Source of the DNA: Ignavibacteriota bacterium
GTDB taxonomy: Bacteria > Bacteroidota > Ignavibacteria > Tepidaquicellales > Tepidaquicellaceae
Length of the DNA stretch: 64,000 nt
Assembly: GCA_026390735.1 (NCBI GenBank)
Contig: JAPLFJ010000037.1
Location: 124,001-188,000, forward strand
Reading direction: 5' to 3'
The notes beneath the pieces are model-generated. The model saw only the letters and a program-made list of their open reading frames with translations, was not told where the DNA came from and ran no database searches. Each line of letters starts with the position of its first letter. Position 1 is the first letter of the stretch. Below, in pieces: positions 34,299-43,761 of the stretch. The position numbers were made by a program, and so were the translations under genes.

Positions 34299-35315
34299 AT
34301 GCCATTTTTTGGAATGTTCTCGAATGATATAGCAATCGATTTAGGGACTGCTAATACTTTGATTTATATGAAGGGAAAAGGAATCGTTCTCAATGAACCA
34401 TCCATAGTTACTTTCGACGTTACAACACGCAAGATTGTTGCAATCGGTGAAGAAGCTAAAAAGATGATGGGAAGGGTTCATAAAGAATTGAATACTATCA
34501 GGCCGATGAGAGACGGTGTTATTGCTGATTTCGAGATTGCTGAAGGAATGTTAAAAGAGTTTATTAAAAGAATTACTTCGGGTTTTATGCCTGCTAAGAG
34601 AATCGTTATTTGTGTTCCGAGCGGTATCACTGAAGTTGAAAAACGTGCCGTGAGAGACACTGCAGAAAAAGCAGGTGCAAAAGAAGTATTCCTTATTTCT
34701 GAACCTATGGCTGCTGCAATCGGTATCGGTCTTGACGTTTCTGCTCCTTTTGGAAATATGATTGTTGATATCGGCGGCGGTACGACTGAAATCGCAGTTA
34801 TTGCATTGTCGGGTATTACAAACGGTGTATCAGTCAGAGTTGCCGGCGACGAACTTACTGAAGCAATCATCAGATTCTTCAGGGCAAATCAGAATATGCT
34901 TATCGGTGAAACTACAGCTGAAAACATTAAATGTCAGGTCGGTTCCGTTATGCCGCTTGAAGAAGAAATTATTATTGAAGTGAAAGGTCGCGACCTTGTT
35001 GCGGGTGTTCCGAAACTTACTGAAGTAAGTTCTATCGAAATACGCGAAGCACTTAACGCTCCTGTTCAGCAGATGGTTGAAGCAGTGAAAGTTGCCCTCG
35101 AGAAAACTGCTCCTGAATTATCTTCTGATATTCTGGACCGTGGTATCTTCTTAACTGGTGGCGGTGCATTGCTCCAGGGACTCGATGAAAGAATCAGAGT
35201 CGAAACAGGCGTTCCTGTTTACGTTGCGGAAGAACCATTGACTGCAGTCGCAAGAGGTACAGGTAAAGTTATTGAAGATTTAAATAAATACAAAAAAGTT
35301 TTACTAAGCAGATAG
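34299..35315 (+). CDS. mreB: Rod-shape-determining actin MreB
   Basis: MreB polymers at the inner membrane guide lateral cell-wall synthesis. The 338-residue protein has the actin-fold phosphate loops IAIDLGTANTLIYMKGKG and MIVDIGGGTTEIAVIALSG, plus GGGALLQGLDERI near the C-terminus. The start MPFFGMFSND gives a hydrophobic, amphipathic N-terminus suited to membrane binding. It is the first gene of mreB-mreC-mreD-mrdA-rodA, with AAGAGG as ribosome-binding site. The order and tight spacing indicate one operon for the elongation machine. Confidence 0.97.
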   Translation: MPFFGMFSNDIAIDLGTANTLIYMKGKGIVLNEPSIVTFDVTTRKIVAIGEEAKKMMGRVHKELNTIRPMRDGVIADFEIAEGMLKEFIKRITSGFMPAKRIVICVPSGITEVEKRAVRDTAEKAGAKEVFLISEPMAAAIGIGLDVSAPFGNMIVDIGGGTTEIAVIALSGITNGVSVRVAGDELTEAIIRFFRANQNMLIGETTAENIKCQVGSVMPLEEEIIIEVKGRDLVAGVPKLTEVSSIEIREALNAPVQQMVEAVKVALEKTAPELSSDILDRGIFLTGGGALLQGLDERIRVETGVPVYVAEEPLTAVARGTGKVIEDLNKYKKVLLSR

Positions 35316-35330
35316 AGTTAAAACTGTTTC

Positions 35331-36164
35331 TTGAAGAAATTAGGACAACTAATATTAAACATTAAGGAGTATCTTATACTCTCCGTGCTGATTGTATTCT
35401 CTTTGGCATTCTTATTTTCAAACGATAACACGCAGGTAAGGTTTCTGCGTGCTGTTGCTGTCGGTATGTTCGGAACTGTTCAAAGTGGTATTTCTTCCAT
35501 CCCGAACGTATTCGAACTTCAGCAGGAAAATAAAATGCTCAGGGAAAATAATATCAGATTGTCTAATGAAGTTTCAGGCCTTAAAGAATCTAAACTTGAA
35601 AACATCAGATTAACAAGATCACTTTCTTTTAAGGAATCAACAGGACTCGGACTCGTTAGTGCTAACGTGGTTAATAAATCTTTAATTCAAACCAGGAATA
35701 CTATCACTCTTAACGTCGGGGAAAATGACAGCGTATATATCAATATGCCTGTTATTACCGATGCAGGACTTGTCGGCAGGATTGTCTCTACCAGCAAAAA
35801 CTATTCGATTGCTCAGATACTTCTGAATAAGGATTTGCGCGTAACTGTTAAAGTCCAGCGTTCGCGTGTAGACGGTATTCTAAGTTATGACGGTGTCTCG
35901 TCTCTCACTGCAACCAATATCCCAAAAAATGCTGATGTTGTTGTCGGTGATGTGATTATAACTTCGGAGTATAGCAACCTTTTTCCATCTGGATTACCTA
36001 TAGGAACGGTTACTGAAACAGGGAATCTCGATAATCTGTTCAAGAAGATTGAAATCACTCCGCTCGTTAATTTTCTCAGTCTTGAAAATGTCTTTGTTCT
36101 GAAATATCTGGTAAATAAAGAAAGATACTTCCTCGAAAAATCTTATCAGTCACCAAAGAAATGA
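35331..36164 (+). CDS. mreC: Rod-shape-determining protein MreC
   Basis: MreC is a bitopic periplasmic scaffold of the elongasome. The 277-residue product has an N-terminal membrane helix (about 12-29, EYLILSVLIVFSLAFLFS), a coiled coil (VFELQQENKMLRENNIRLSNEVSGLKES) and the periplasmic beta-domain with TRNTITLNVGENDSVYINMPVITDAG-type strands and LVGRIVSTSKNYS. It starts with TTG at 35331, 15 bp after mreB, and its stop overlaps mreD by four bases. Confidence 0.94.
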   Translation: MKKLGQLILNIKEYLILSVLIVFSLAFLFSNDNTQVRFLRAVAVGMFGTVQSGISSIPNVFELQQENKMLRENNIRLSNEVSGLKESKLENIRLTRSLSFKESTGLGLVSANVVNKSLIQTRNTITLNVGENDSVYINMPVITDAGLVGRIVSTSKNYSIAQILLNKDLRVTVKVQRSRVDGILSYDGVSSLTATNIPKNADVVVGDVIITSEYSNLFPSGLPIGTVTETGNLDNLFKKIEITPLVNFLSLENVFVLKYLVNKERYFLEKSYQSPKK

Positions 36165-36679
36165 ACATAGACTATAAATCAATAATCCGTAATGCTATAC
36201 TTCTTTTTGTGCTGATTCTTGTGCAAAAATCACTCGTCTGGTTTATCTCTTTATCACAACTGAACCTTTCTCCTGATTTAGTAATTATCGCATTGATTTA
36301 TATCGGTGTCAGGGAAGGAAAAATCTCAGGTGCAGTATATGGTTTCGTAGCAGGTCTTCTGCTCGATGTCTTAAGCGGCTCGTTCCTCGGGCTTCTGGCA
36401 TTGTCATACACCGTCTCAGCTTTTATTGCAGGTTTCTTTCAGACTGAAAATGACAGATTTCTCGTCAGGTTTAATTTCATAATTGCAGTATTCGCAATCT
36501 CAATATTAAGCAATTTTATTTACTTCGGGCTGTTCTTTCAGGGAACACCGATTCTTTTCGCTAAGGTTATGCTTTTGTACATATTCCCGTCGTCTACTTA
36601 TACAACTATCATAAGTCTGGTCTATACTATTTTGCCAAAAAAGAAAGGTTATGACAGGAGTTATCTAAGTGAATCGTGA
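36161..36679 (+). CDS. mreD: Rod-shape-determining protein MreD
   Basis: The 172-residue protein is an integral membrane member of the elongasome, with about five hydrophobic segments and the MreD-like stretch LSPDLVIIALIYIGVREG followed by GFVAGLLLDVLSGSFLG. It overlaps mreC by ATGA and the following mrdA start by 11 bp. Confidence 0.9.
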   Translation: MNIDYKSIIRNAILLFVLILVQKSLVWFISLSQLNLSPDLVIIALIYIGVREGKISGAVYGFVAGLLLDVLSGSFLGLLALSYTVSAFIAGFFQTENDRFLVRFNFIIAVFAISILSNFIYFGLFFQGTPILFAKVMLLYIFPSSTYTTIISLVYTILPKKKGYDRSYLSES

Positions 36680-38456
36680 TTATAAGTTATACATAATCTT
36701 TGCAGTAATATTTCTTGCAGCAATTTCAATCGGAGGAAGACTAGTCCAGTTACAGATTGTTGAACAGAAAGAATACGGAAGCGCTTCTGATAAAAACTCT
36801 ATTAAGAAAATTACGGAATCACCTGCACGCGGATTAATGCTCGATAGAATGGGTAAAGTCGTTGTTGATAACAGACCTTCTTACACGCTTACTATAACTC
36901 CTTTTCAGTTTAATAAAAACCTTACTGAAGAAATTGCGGCTTTGGTTGGTATTGAAGCCGATGATCTGAGATCAGAACTATCAAAAGCAAAAGGTACTAA
37001 CAGATTCAATCCTGTTAAGATAAAACGTGATCTGGATTTTAAGACTGTTGCCTTTATCGAGGAAAATCGCGACAGACTCAGAGGTGTCAGTTATCAGGTC
37101 GAATCTTTGCGTTCTTATCCGGTTAAATACAGGGCTTCACATATTTTTGGTTATAACAGTGAAATAAGTGAAAAGCAGCTGTCGGAATCAACAGAGAATT
37201 TCTACCGCCAGGGTGACCTCGTTGGTACTACAGGTCTTGAAAAGTATTATGAGAAACAACTCAGAGGTGAAAAGGGAAGTAAACTTATTTCCGTTGATGT
37301 TAACGGAAAAGAAGTTGGTGCATACAATGAAGGAAAGAACGATATTAAATCCGTAAACGGTTCCGACCTGCACACATCACTGGATTCTGATTTGCAGGAA
37401 TATGCGGAAAAACTTCTCGGTAAACGCCGCGGTGCAATCATTGCCGTTGATCCCCGCACAGGTGAAATATTATGTATGGTCTCAAAACCCGATTTTGATT
37501 TGAATGTCTTCTCAGGTACGCCCGATACAAAAGAGATTGCTAAACTTTTCAACGATGTTGATAAACCTGTCTTTAACCGCGTTACTCAGACAAGATATCC
37601 TCCGGGTTCTACATGGAAAATGATGATGGCCCTTGCTGGCCTTGGTTCAGGAAAGATTACTACAACCAGCACTATTTCCTGCGGAGGTTCATATACTTTC
37701 GGAAACAGGACTTATGAAGACCACGGTTCCTACGGAAGTATCGGCATTTCCCGTGCTCTTGAAGTTTCTTCAAACGTATTCTTTTACAAGATGGGTGTAA
37801 TGCTCGGTATCAAAGACTATCACGACTATTCGGAAATGTTTGGCTTTGGAAACCGTACAGGTATTGACCTTCCGAGTGAGACAAGAGGTCTTCTGCCCTC
37901 TGAAGATTATTTCAATAAAGTTTATGGTGTGAATAAATGGGGACAGGGTTTGATGGTTAGTCTTGGTATCGGTCAGGGTGAACTTGGTGTTTCTCCTGTG
38001 CAGATGGTTGGCTACGTTTCCGCAATCTGTATGAACGGGCAGTACAATGTTCCGCACATTGTAAGAGAAACTTATAATTCAACAACAGATCTGAAAACAC
38101 TTGTAGAACTTAAGAATCATAAAATAGATTTCCCTCAGAAATATTTTGACGTTGTTAAAAAAGGTATGTACCTTGTCGTTAACGGCTCGGGTACTGCAAA
38201 AAATGTGAAGAATTCGGAATACGTGCTTTCAGGTAAAACAGGTACTGCACAGACTACTAAAGGAAACAATCACTCCTGGTTCGTTGGTTTTGCTCCTTAC
38301 GATGAACCGAAGATTGCTATTTGTGTACTCGGTGAAAATGCAGGATGGGGTGCTCAGTTTGCTGCTCCTATAGCGGCTGCAATTATGGTGAGGTTCCTTA
38401 GCGGGAATACTGTCGATGCTTACAATGAAAATGCAGGGACGGAGGCAAGAGACTGA
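36669..38456 (+). CDS. mrdA: Penicillin-binding protein 2 (elongasome transpeptidase)
   Basis: PBP2 crosslinks new peptidoglycan with RodA during elongation. The 595-residue protein has one N-terminal membrane helix (about 7-25), the PBP dimerisation domain (ESPARGLMLDRMGKVVVDNRPSY) and the transpeptidase domain with S314xxK317 in PPGSTWKMMMA, SSN in LEVSSNVFFYKMG and KTG in LSGKTGTAQTT. It starts with GTG at 36669 inside the end of mreD and its stop overlaps rodA by one base. Confidence 0.95.
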   Translation: MNRDYKLYIIFAVIFLAAISIGGRLVQLQIVEQKEYGSASDKNSIKKITESPARGLMLDRMGKVVVDNRPSYTLTITPFQFNKNLTEEIAALVGIEADDLRSELSKAKGTNRFNPVKIKRDLDFKTVAFIEENRDRLRGVSYQVESLRSYPVKYRASHIFGYNSEISEKQLSESTENFYRQGDLVGTTGLEKYYEKQLRGEKGSKLISVDVNGKEVGAYNEGKNDIKSVNGSDLHTSLDSDLQEYAEKLLGKRRGAIIAVDPRTGEILCMVSKPDFDLNVFSGTPDTKEIAKLFNDVDKPVFNRVTQTRYPPGSTWKMMMALAGLGSGKITTTSTISCGGSYTFGNRTYEDHGSYGSIGISRALEVSSNVFFYKMGVMLGIKDYHDYSEMFGFGNRTGIDLPSETRGLLPSEDYFNKVYGVNKWGQGLMVSLGIGQGELGVSPVQMVGYVSAICMNGQYNVPHIVRETYNSTTDLKTLVELKNHKIDFPQKYFDVVKKGMYLVVNGSGTAKNVKNSEYVLSGKTGTAQTTKGNNHSWFVGFAPYDEPKIAICVLGENAGWGAQFAAPIAAAIMVRFLSGNTVDAYNENAGTEARD

Positions 38457-39685
38457 TGAATAAAAAATTCTTCGAAAGATTTGATATCACGTTGTTCCTG
38501 TCGGTAATTGCTTTAATCACAATCGGAATATTTGCAATCTTCAGCGCTACTCAAAGCAGTCCTGCAAATATGGACTATTATTTAAAACAGATGTCGTTTG
38601 CTTTAATCGGTTTGGTTATGGTTGTAGTCGTTTCATACATCCCGCCGCGTTACATTTCAAGTCTCACTTACTACGCATACGGGCTCGCACTCGTTATGCT
38701 TGTGCTCGTTCTTTTATTCGGTAAAACAATTAACGGAAATAAAAGCTGGTTCTATGTGGGCGGATTTGGTATTCAGCCTTCTGAATTTGCAAAGGTTGCA
38801 ACGGTTCTTGCAATCGCAAATTTCTTCTACAAAGGCGAAGAAGATAACCCGAAGATTAAATTCCTCGATATACTGAAATCTTTATCCTTTGTTCTCGTTC
38901 CTGCTGTATTGATTAAACTCGAGAACGATACAGGTACTACACTCGTAATACTTTCGTTTATTATCCCTATGTTTTTCTGGGCAGGTGTTTCGCCGTTTCT
39001 TTTGTATGCAGTCGTTACTCCTGTCTTCGCAGTCGTTCTTGCATTCATAGATATTAATTATTTTATAGTTTACGTTATCGTCGTTGCTGTTTCACTCTTT
39101 TTCTTTAAGCGGCATTGGATACCATCTGTATCCATACTTCTTCTGAATATTGTTGCTGGCTTGTCTGAAAAAATATTGTTTTCGAAACTTCAGGGTTATC
39201 AGCAGAATAGAATTAAAGCAGTGTTCGATCCTACGTCCGATCCGCTTGGTAGTGGCTACAACGTCATTCAGTCGAAAGTTGCTATAGGCTCGGGAGGTCT
39301 GTGGGGGAAAGGATTTATGCAGGGCTCTCAGACTCAGTTGCGTTTTATTCCTGAACAATGGACTGATTTTATATTCTGCGTTATAGGTGAGGAATTCGGT
39401 TTGTTCGGTGCATTCGTTGTAATTTTCCTTTTTCTGATAATCATTTACCGGTTACTGAATAACGCATACTATTCAAGGAACAGATTTTTAAGTATTGCCT
39501 GCGTTGGTTTTGCTTCTTTGTTTTTCTTCCATATGTTTATTAATATGGGAATGACGATAGGAATAGCACCTGTCATCGGTATTCCTTTACCTTTCGTCAG
39601 TCACGGAGTATCTTCTTTACTCTCATTCCTGCTTATGATTGGAATAGCAATGAATACATACAGACATAAAGACATATTCTTATGA
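38456..39685 (+). CDS. rodA: Peptidoglycan glycosyltransferase RodA
   Basis: RodA is the SEDS-family polymerase partner of PBP2. The 409-residue polytopic protein shows the family motifs SATQSSPANMDYYLKQ near the N-terminus, NGNKSWFYVGGFGIQPSEFAK, QSKVAIGSGGLWGKGFMQGS with FIPEQWTDFIFCVIGEEFG, and PLPFVSHGVSSLLSF at the C-terminus. It has about ten membrane segments. It overlaps mrdA by one base and pyrF by four. Confidence 0.96.
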   Translation: MNKKFFERFDITLFLSVIALITIGIFAIFSATQSSPANMDYYLKQMSFALIGLVMVVVVSYIPPRYISSLTYYAYGLALVMLVLVLLFGKTINGNKSWFYVGGFGIQPSEFAKVATVLAIANFFYKGEEDNPKIKFLDILKSLSFVLVPAVLIKLENDTGTTLVILSFIIPMFFWAGVSPFLLYAVVTPVFAVVLAFIDINYFIVYVIVVAVSLFFFKRHWIPSVSILLLNIVAGLSEKILFSKLQGYQQNRIKAVFDPTSDPLGSGYNVIQSKVAIGSGGLWGKGFMQGSQTQLRFIPEQWTDFIFCVIGEEFGLFGAFVVIFLFLIIIYRLLNNAYYSRNRFLSIACVGFASLFFFHMFINMGMTIGIAPVIGIPLPFVSHGVSSLLSFLLMIGIAMNTYRHKDIFL

Positions 39686-40491
39686 TATACAAACGAAAAC
39701 TTGCGAAAGTAATCAGGTCGTCAAAGTCTAATCTCGTTATAGGACTCGATACTGATTACGATAAAGTCCCTGCAACATATTTGCGTTATAAAAACCCTAT
39801 GCTTGCGTTTAACCTTAAGATAATCGAATCTACTTACGATTACTGTGCAGGTTATAAAATAAACCTCGCGTTCTACGAAGCAGCTGGCACAAAAGGGATT
39901 GAAGCACTTGAGGAAACTGTGAAAGCAATTCCGAGAAACAGAATAAAGATATGTGACGCTAAAAGAGGGGATATAGGTAATACTTCCGAACGGTATGCAA
40001 AAGCATACCTGGATAATCTTCATTTCGATTCTATAACACTCTCTCCTTATATGGGTTATGATTCTGTTTCTCCTTTTCTGGAAAGAAAAGATAAACTTGT
40101 GTACTTATTAATAAGAACCTCAAACAAGGGGGCAGAAGATTTCCAGACTTTAAGAGTTGGTAAGAAAGAATTGCACGAAGTTATTGCTAAGAAAAGTCTT
40201 CAATGGTCTGAATCTCAGACTGGTTTTGTTATAGGGGCTAATCATTTAAAGGAAATAAAGAAATATTCTTCTGCAAAGGAAAACATCCCTCTGCTGATTC
40301 CGGGAATAGGTGCTCAGGGAAATGACTTAAAGAATCTTATGAAGAACCTTCATAATAAACTATTCCTTATCAATGCGAGCCGTTCGATTATCTATGCAGG
40401 CGGAGTTAATGAAACTATGACTACTTATCTGCCGAAGGTTATAAGTGCAGCAAATGAACTTAACCAGCTTATTAAATCGTTCAGGAAATAG
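39682..40491 (+). CDS. pyrF: Orotidine-5'-phosphate decarboxylase
   Basis: PyrF converts OMP to UMP. The 269-residue length and the motif CDAKRGDIGNTSERYA (D92, K94, D97) place it in the longer type 2 OMP decarboxylase group; VIGLDTD near the start, SPYMGYDSVSPFL and IPGIGAQGND further on support this. It is translationally coupled to rodA (ATGA overlap) although unrelated in function, so it is the last gene of the elongasome operon. A strong terminator follows at 40583-40609. Confidence 0.95.
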   Translation: MIYKRKLAKVIRSSKSNLVIGLDTDYDKVPATYLRYKNPMLAFNLKIIESTYDYCAGYKINLAFYEAAGTKGIEALEETVKAIPRNRIKICDAKRGDIGNTSERYAKAYLDNLHFDSITLSPYMGYDSVSPFLERKDKLVYLLIRTSNKGAEDFQTLRVGKKELHEVIAKKSLQWSESQTGFVIGANHLKEIKKYSSAKENIPLLIPGIGAQGNDLKNLMKNLHNKLFLINASRSIIYAGGVNETMTTYLPKVISAANELNQLIKSFRK

Positions 40492-40582
40492 GATTGTGAT
40501 TGAATTTTAATGTTGCGAATTAATAATTTATTCTATAATTTTCATCAGGATATTTTGTAGTGAATATCCTATTATAAATTTA

Positions 40583-40609
40583 AAAGCCGGTCTTGTAGAG
40601 ACCGGCTTT
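40583..40609. terminator. Bidirectional terminator after pyrF
   Basis: AAAGCCGGTCT pairs perfectly with AGACCGGCTTT around TGTAG. It lies between the convergent genes pyrF and the peroxiredoxin and can serve both. Confidence 0.85.
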
Positions 40610-40633
40610 CTTGTTATACTGTGTTATTCTTCT

Positions 40634-41173
40634 TTAGTTTAATGTCTTTTCGCCTTTTTTCCAGCCACAAGGTGTTAGTTTTCCTGATTGCAGTGCATCG
40701 AGTACACGAACTACTTCGTCAACGTTTCTGCCGATTGATAAATCGTTTGCACATACCCATCTTACTATTCCGTTCGGGTCTGTGATTGTTGTTACTCTGT
40801 ACGCAATCTTCTCATCGCCTTCGAGTATTCCGAGTTCTTCTGCGAGTGACTTTGAAGTGTCAGCAAGAAGAGGGAATTTAAGATTGTTTAAATCAGGGTG
40901 TGCTACCATCCAGCCAAGGTGTGAAAACTCTGTGTCTGTAGATGCTCCGATAAGGTCGCAGTTTCTCGATTCGAATTCATTGAACTTTACGTCGAAGTCA
41001 ACTATCTCTGTCGGGCATACGAATGTGAAATCTTTCGGATACCAGAACATTACCATCCAGCGCTTTTTTGATATGTGGTCGTTGTTTGTTATTTCTGTAA
41101 ATTCTTTTCCCGGCGCAACTGAGACTGTTGCTTTCTTTTTGAACTCAGGGAATTTCTGTCCTAAATTAACCAT
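40634..41173 (-). CDS. AhpC/Prx1-type peroxiredoxin
   Basis: This thiol peroxidase reduces hydrogen peroxide and organic hydroperoxides. The 179-residue protein carries the peroxidatic Cys in FTFVCPTEIVDFD (C53) and a second Cys near the C-terminus in LTPCGWKKGEK (C169), a typical 2-Cys layout close to AhpC. SLAEELGILEGDEKIAYRVTTITDPNG is the usual middle part. No ahpF or ahpD gene is near. It appears monocistronic and faces pyrF. Confidence 0.92.
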   Translation of the reverse strand: MVNLGQKFPEFKKKATVSVAPGKEFTEITNNDHISKKRWMVMFWYPKDFTFVCPTEIVDFDVKFNEFESRNCDLIGASTDTEFSHLGWMVAHPDLNNLKFPLLADTSKSLAEELGILEGDEKIAYRVTTITDPNGIVRWVCANDLSIGRNVDEVVRVLDALQSGKLTPCGWKKGEKTLN

Positions 41174-41240
41174 TTTTTATTCCTTTTGATTTTTAAATTA
41201 TGAAGTATAAAATGGTAACTTATTTAAGGGGAAAAAAATT

Positions 41241-41270
41241 CAAACCCGCAGTAAATAAATTGCGGGTTTG
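41241..41270 (-). terminator. Terminator after the GNAT gene
   Basis: A perfect 10-bp stem (CAAACCCGCA/TGCGGGTTTG) with a 10-nt loop is followed on the minus strand by GAATTTTTTT, 11 bp past the stop at 41281. Confidence 0.85.
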
Positions 41271-41280
41271 ATTGGAATTA

Positions 41281-42414
41281 TTAGATTTGTTTGTCGTAAA
41301 CCCTGTAGGTTTTGTATTTCTCTGCACCAAGATTTATGGCCGTTTGTACCATCGGTACGTTGTCTTCCAGTATCCATGAAATCTCTGCATATTTGTACCC
41401 TTTGGAATTGCCGATTTTAATCGTATTATTAATAAACACTGCTTCAATTCCTTTCCGCTGATATTCAGGTATAATTCCCATTATCATTACACGTATTCCG
41501 TCAATCTTCTTCCTGCCTGTAAGAATCTTAAAAATACCAAATGGGAATAGTTTCCCGTTTAGGTTCTTGAATATCTTATTCCAGTCGGGCATAGAAAGAG
41601 AGAATCCAACAGGCGCTCCGTTTACTTCTGCAAAGTAAACAATGTCTGAATCTACAAGTGGCTTTAAAGAAGCTGCTACAAATTTAAACTCTTCTTCAGT
41701 CATTTGCACTGATCCCCAGTTGTCAATCCATGCACTGTTATACACTTTCATAACTTTCAGCAGTTCGTTTTCGAGGTCTTTCAAAACAATCTTCCTGATT
41801 TTAATGTTATCCCTTTTAACTACAATCTCGGCGACTCTTTCAAGTTTTTGAATCGATTTCGGATTAACTTTAATCTGGTCTTCACCAAAAATATATGCAT
41901 ACATTTCCTTTGCCTGAATAAACCCATAGTCGAGTATTAACTTTTCGTAATACCGTGGGTTATACATCATCAGAAGAACGGCGGGTTTATCGTATCCGTC
42001 AACCAGCAATCCAACTTCATCATTCACTGAAAGATTTATAGGTCCGCGGATGGTATCCATTCCGTTTTCCTTGAGCCAGTTACCTGCGGCTTCGAAAAGT
42101 GCAACCGATACTTCTTTTGAATTTATGCATTCGAAATAACCGAAGAAGCCAACTTTATCATTATACTTCTTATTATGATTGTCATTAACGACTGCTGCAA
42201 TTCTTCCCACAATAGTCTTGCCGTCAAGTGCAAGAAAGAGTTTAATCCTTGCGTGTGTATAAAACGGATTCTTAACAGTATCAAGATTTTTCCTTACATC
42301 GTAAATAATAGGCGGGACCCAGTTATCATCACCTTTGTAAATTTCCCATGGAAATTTAATGAAACGCATTTTGTCAACGTCATTGTCAACGGCCTTAATG
42401 ATTAAATCACTCAT
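41281..42414 (-). CDS. GNAT-family N-acetyltransferase-like protein
   Basis: The 377-residue protein has two GNAT-like halves. The first (about 1-190) includes FIKFPWEIYKGDDNWVPP, GRIAAVVNDNHNKKY and FFGYFECINSKEVSVALFEAA. The second ends in RVMIMGIIPEYQRKGIEAVFI, which looks like the acetyl-CoA pyrophosphate loop (RKGI in place of QRGxG/A). It resembles the YghO-like group of unknown substrate. It is the last gene of a minus-strand run ftsX-bcp-GNAT with 9-12 bp gaps. Substrate cannot be predicted. Confidence 0.75.
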   Translation of the reverse strand: MSDLIIKAVDNDVDKMRFIKFPWEIYKGDDNWVPPIIYDVRKNLDTVKNPFYTHARIKLFLALDGKTIVGRIAAVVNDNHNKKYNDKVGFFGYFECINSKEVSVALFEAAGNWLKENGMDTIRGPINLSVNDEVGLLVDGYDKPAVLLMMYNPRYYEKLILDYGFIQAKEMYAYIFGEDQIKVNPKSIQKLERVAEIVVKRDNIKIRKIVLKDLENELLKVMKVYNSAWIDNWGSVQMTEEEFKFVAASLKPLVDSDIVYFAEVNGAPVGFSLSMPDWNKIFKNLNGKLFPFGIFKILTGRKKIDGIRVMIMGIIPEYQRKGIEAVFINNTIKIGNSKGYKYAEISWILEDNVPMVQTAINLGAEKYKTYRVYDKQI

Positions 42415-42423
42415 GTCTCATAA

Positions 42424-42876
42424 TTAAAGTTTAGTTAAAATAGCTTCAATGTGTCCCGGAACTTTAACCTTATTCCAGATTTCCTTTATCTTGCCTTTTT
42501 CATCTATCAGTAAAGTGGTTCTTTCAATTCCCATATACTTTCTTCCGTACATACTCTTTTCTTTCCAGACTCCGTATTCCTCCAGCATCGTGGTCGATTC
42601 GTCTGAAAGTAAAGTAAATGGCAGTTCATACTTGATCTTAAACTTCTTGTGTGACTCGACACTGTCCCTGCTCACACCTATTACGACAGTTTCCTTTTTC
42701 TCAAAAACTTTAATGCTGTCTTTGAAATCGCAGGCCTCCTGAGTGCATCCCGAAGTGTCGTCTTTCGGGTAGAAATACAATACTACCTTATGCCCTTTAA
42801 GTTTCTTCAGTGTAACTTCTTTCCCGTGTTCGGAAAGTAATTTAAAATCCGGTGCTTTATCTCCGACTTTTAACAT
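42424..42876 (-). CDS. bcp: Thioredoxin-dependent thiol peroxidase (Bcp/PrxQ)
   Basis: This monomeric peroxiredoxin reduces hydroperoxides using thioredoxin. The 150-residue protein has the atypical 2-Cys motif SGCTQEACDF with peroxidatic C44 and resolving C49 five residues apart, plus GDKAPDFKLLSEHGKEVTL and VIGVSRDSVESHKKF, all standard for Bcp. It sits between ftsX and the GNAT gene in one run. A second, AhpC-type peroxiredoxin lies 1.3 kb away. Confidence 0.94.
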   Translation of the reverse strand: MLKVGDKAPDFKLLSEHGKEVTLKKLKGHKVVLYFYPKDDTSGCTQEACDFKDSIKVFEKKETVVIGVSRDSVESHKKFKIKYELPFTLLSDESTTMLEEYGVWKEKSMYGRKYMGIERTTLLIDEKGKIKEIWNKVKVPGHIEAILTKL

Positions 42877-42888
42877 AATGTATATACT

Positions 42889-43761
42889 TTAATTTTGAAC
42901 TTTTAAATATTTTAATACCGAAAAATAACTTCCGGCAATTCCCAGTGTCACCCCGATTAAAACTACATATAAAACTATATCCGTTCCGAGCAATTCAAAG
43001 TGCAGGTCAGTACTCTCAAACTTGGAAACAAACACTGTAAAGAAAAGATACAGTGCTGATATGGCAAGTATACTTCCTGCCAGACCCTGAATAAATCCTT
43101 CTATTAAAAAAGGAATCATTATGAATGAACGCTTTGCGCCGAGAAGCTTAAACGTCTCTATGATTTTACTTCTCGAACTTATTATTAAACGTATTGTGTT
43201 CGATACCAGAAATATTGATGATATTGTTATGACTACCATTATAATAAGGTTTATAAACAAAAACCCTGTAGTCTTCGATTCTATGAGCTCGAGATTCTTT
43301 TCAGGAAACTGTACATCGCTTATCTGAGGTAGGTTTGTAATCTGTGCTTTAATCCTGTTTATCCTGTCAATCGTTTTGTATTCATCATAAAGATTAATCT
43401 TGTATGAAGCGGGCAGGGGATTGTAGTCGTATATGTCAAGCATGTCAGAGCCGAACTCTTCGGAAAAGATTTTTGCTGCATCATCTTTTGAAACATATAC
43501 AATGTTCTTTACACCTCCAACGGCCTTTAATTTTTCCTTAAGCGTGTTAAGCTCATCTGTCTTTATATCATCAATAAGAAATACTTCGATTTCTACTTTG
43601 TCTTTTATGTTTTTAATAATCCGGTTTGAATTTACCGTAAACAGAAAGTAAATCGCAATCAGTATTAATGAAAGTGTGATTGTGATTACAGATGCGAATG
43701 CAGAAAGTTTTGCGTTAGCGAATCCTCTTATTGCTTCCTTATATAAATATCCAAATTTCAA
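42889..43761 (-). CDS. ftsX: Cell division protein FtsX (permease-like)
   Basis: FtsX with the ATPase FtsE forms an ABC-type mechanotransmission complex that activates peptidoglycan hydrolases at the septum. The 290-residue protein has the expected four membrane helices (about 20-42, 170-195, 215-240, 262-285), a periplasmic loop after the first helix (VEIEVFLIDDIKTDELNTLK, KNIVYVSKDDAAKIF) and LLGAKRSFIMIPFLIEGFIQG before the third. ftsE is not adjacent. It begins the run ftsX-bcp-GNAT. Confidence 0.9.
   Translation of the reverse strand: MKFGYLYKEAIRGFANAKLSAFASVITITLSLILIAIYFLFTVNSNRIIKNIKDKVEIEVFLIDDIKTDELNTLKEKLKAVGGVKNIVYVSKDDAAKIFSEEFGSDMLDIYDYNPLPASYKINLYDEYKTIDRINRIKAQITNLPQISDVQFPEKNLELIESKTTGFLFINLIIMVVITISSIFLVSNTIRLIISSRSKIIETFKLLGAKRSFIMIPFLIEGFIQGLAGSILAISALYLFFTVFVSKFESTDLHFELLGTDIVLYVVLIGVTLGIAGSYFSVLKYLKVQN

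Noticed and set aside
39885-39901. Sigma-54 promoter TGGCACAAAAGGGATTG
   Set aside because: Lies inside pyrF and lacks the GC at the -12 position with correct spacing.
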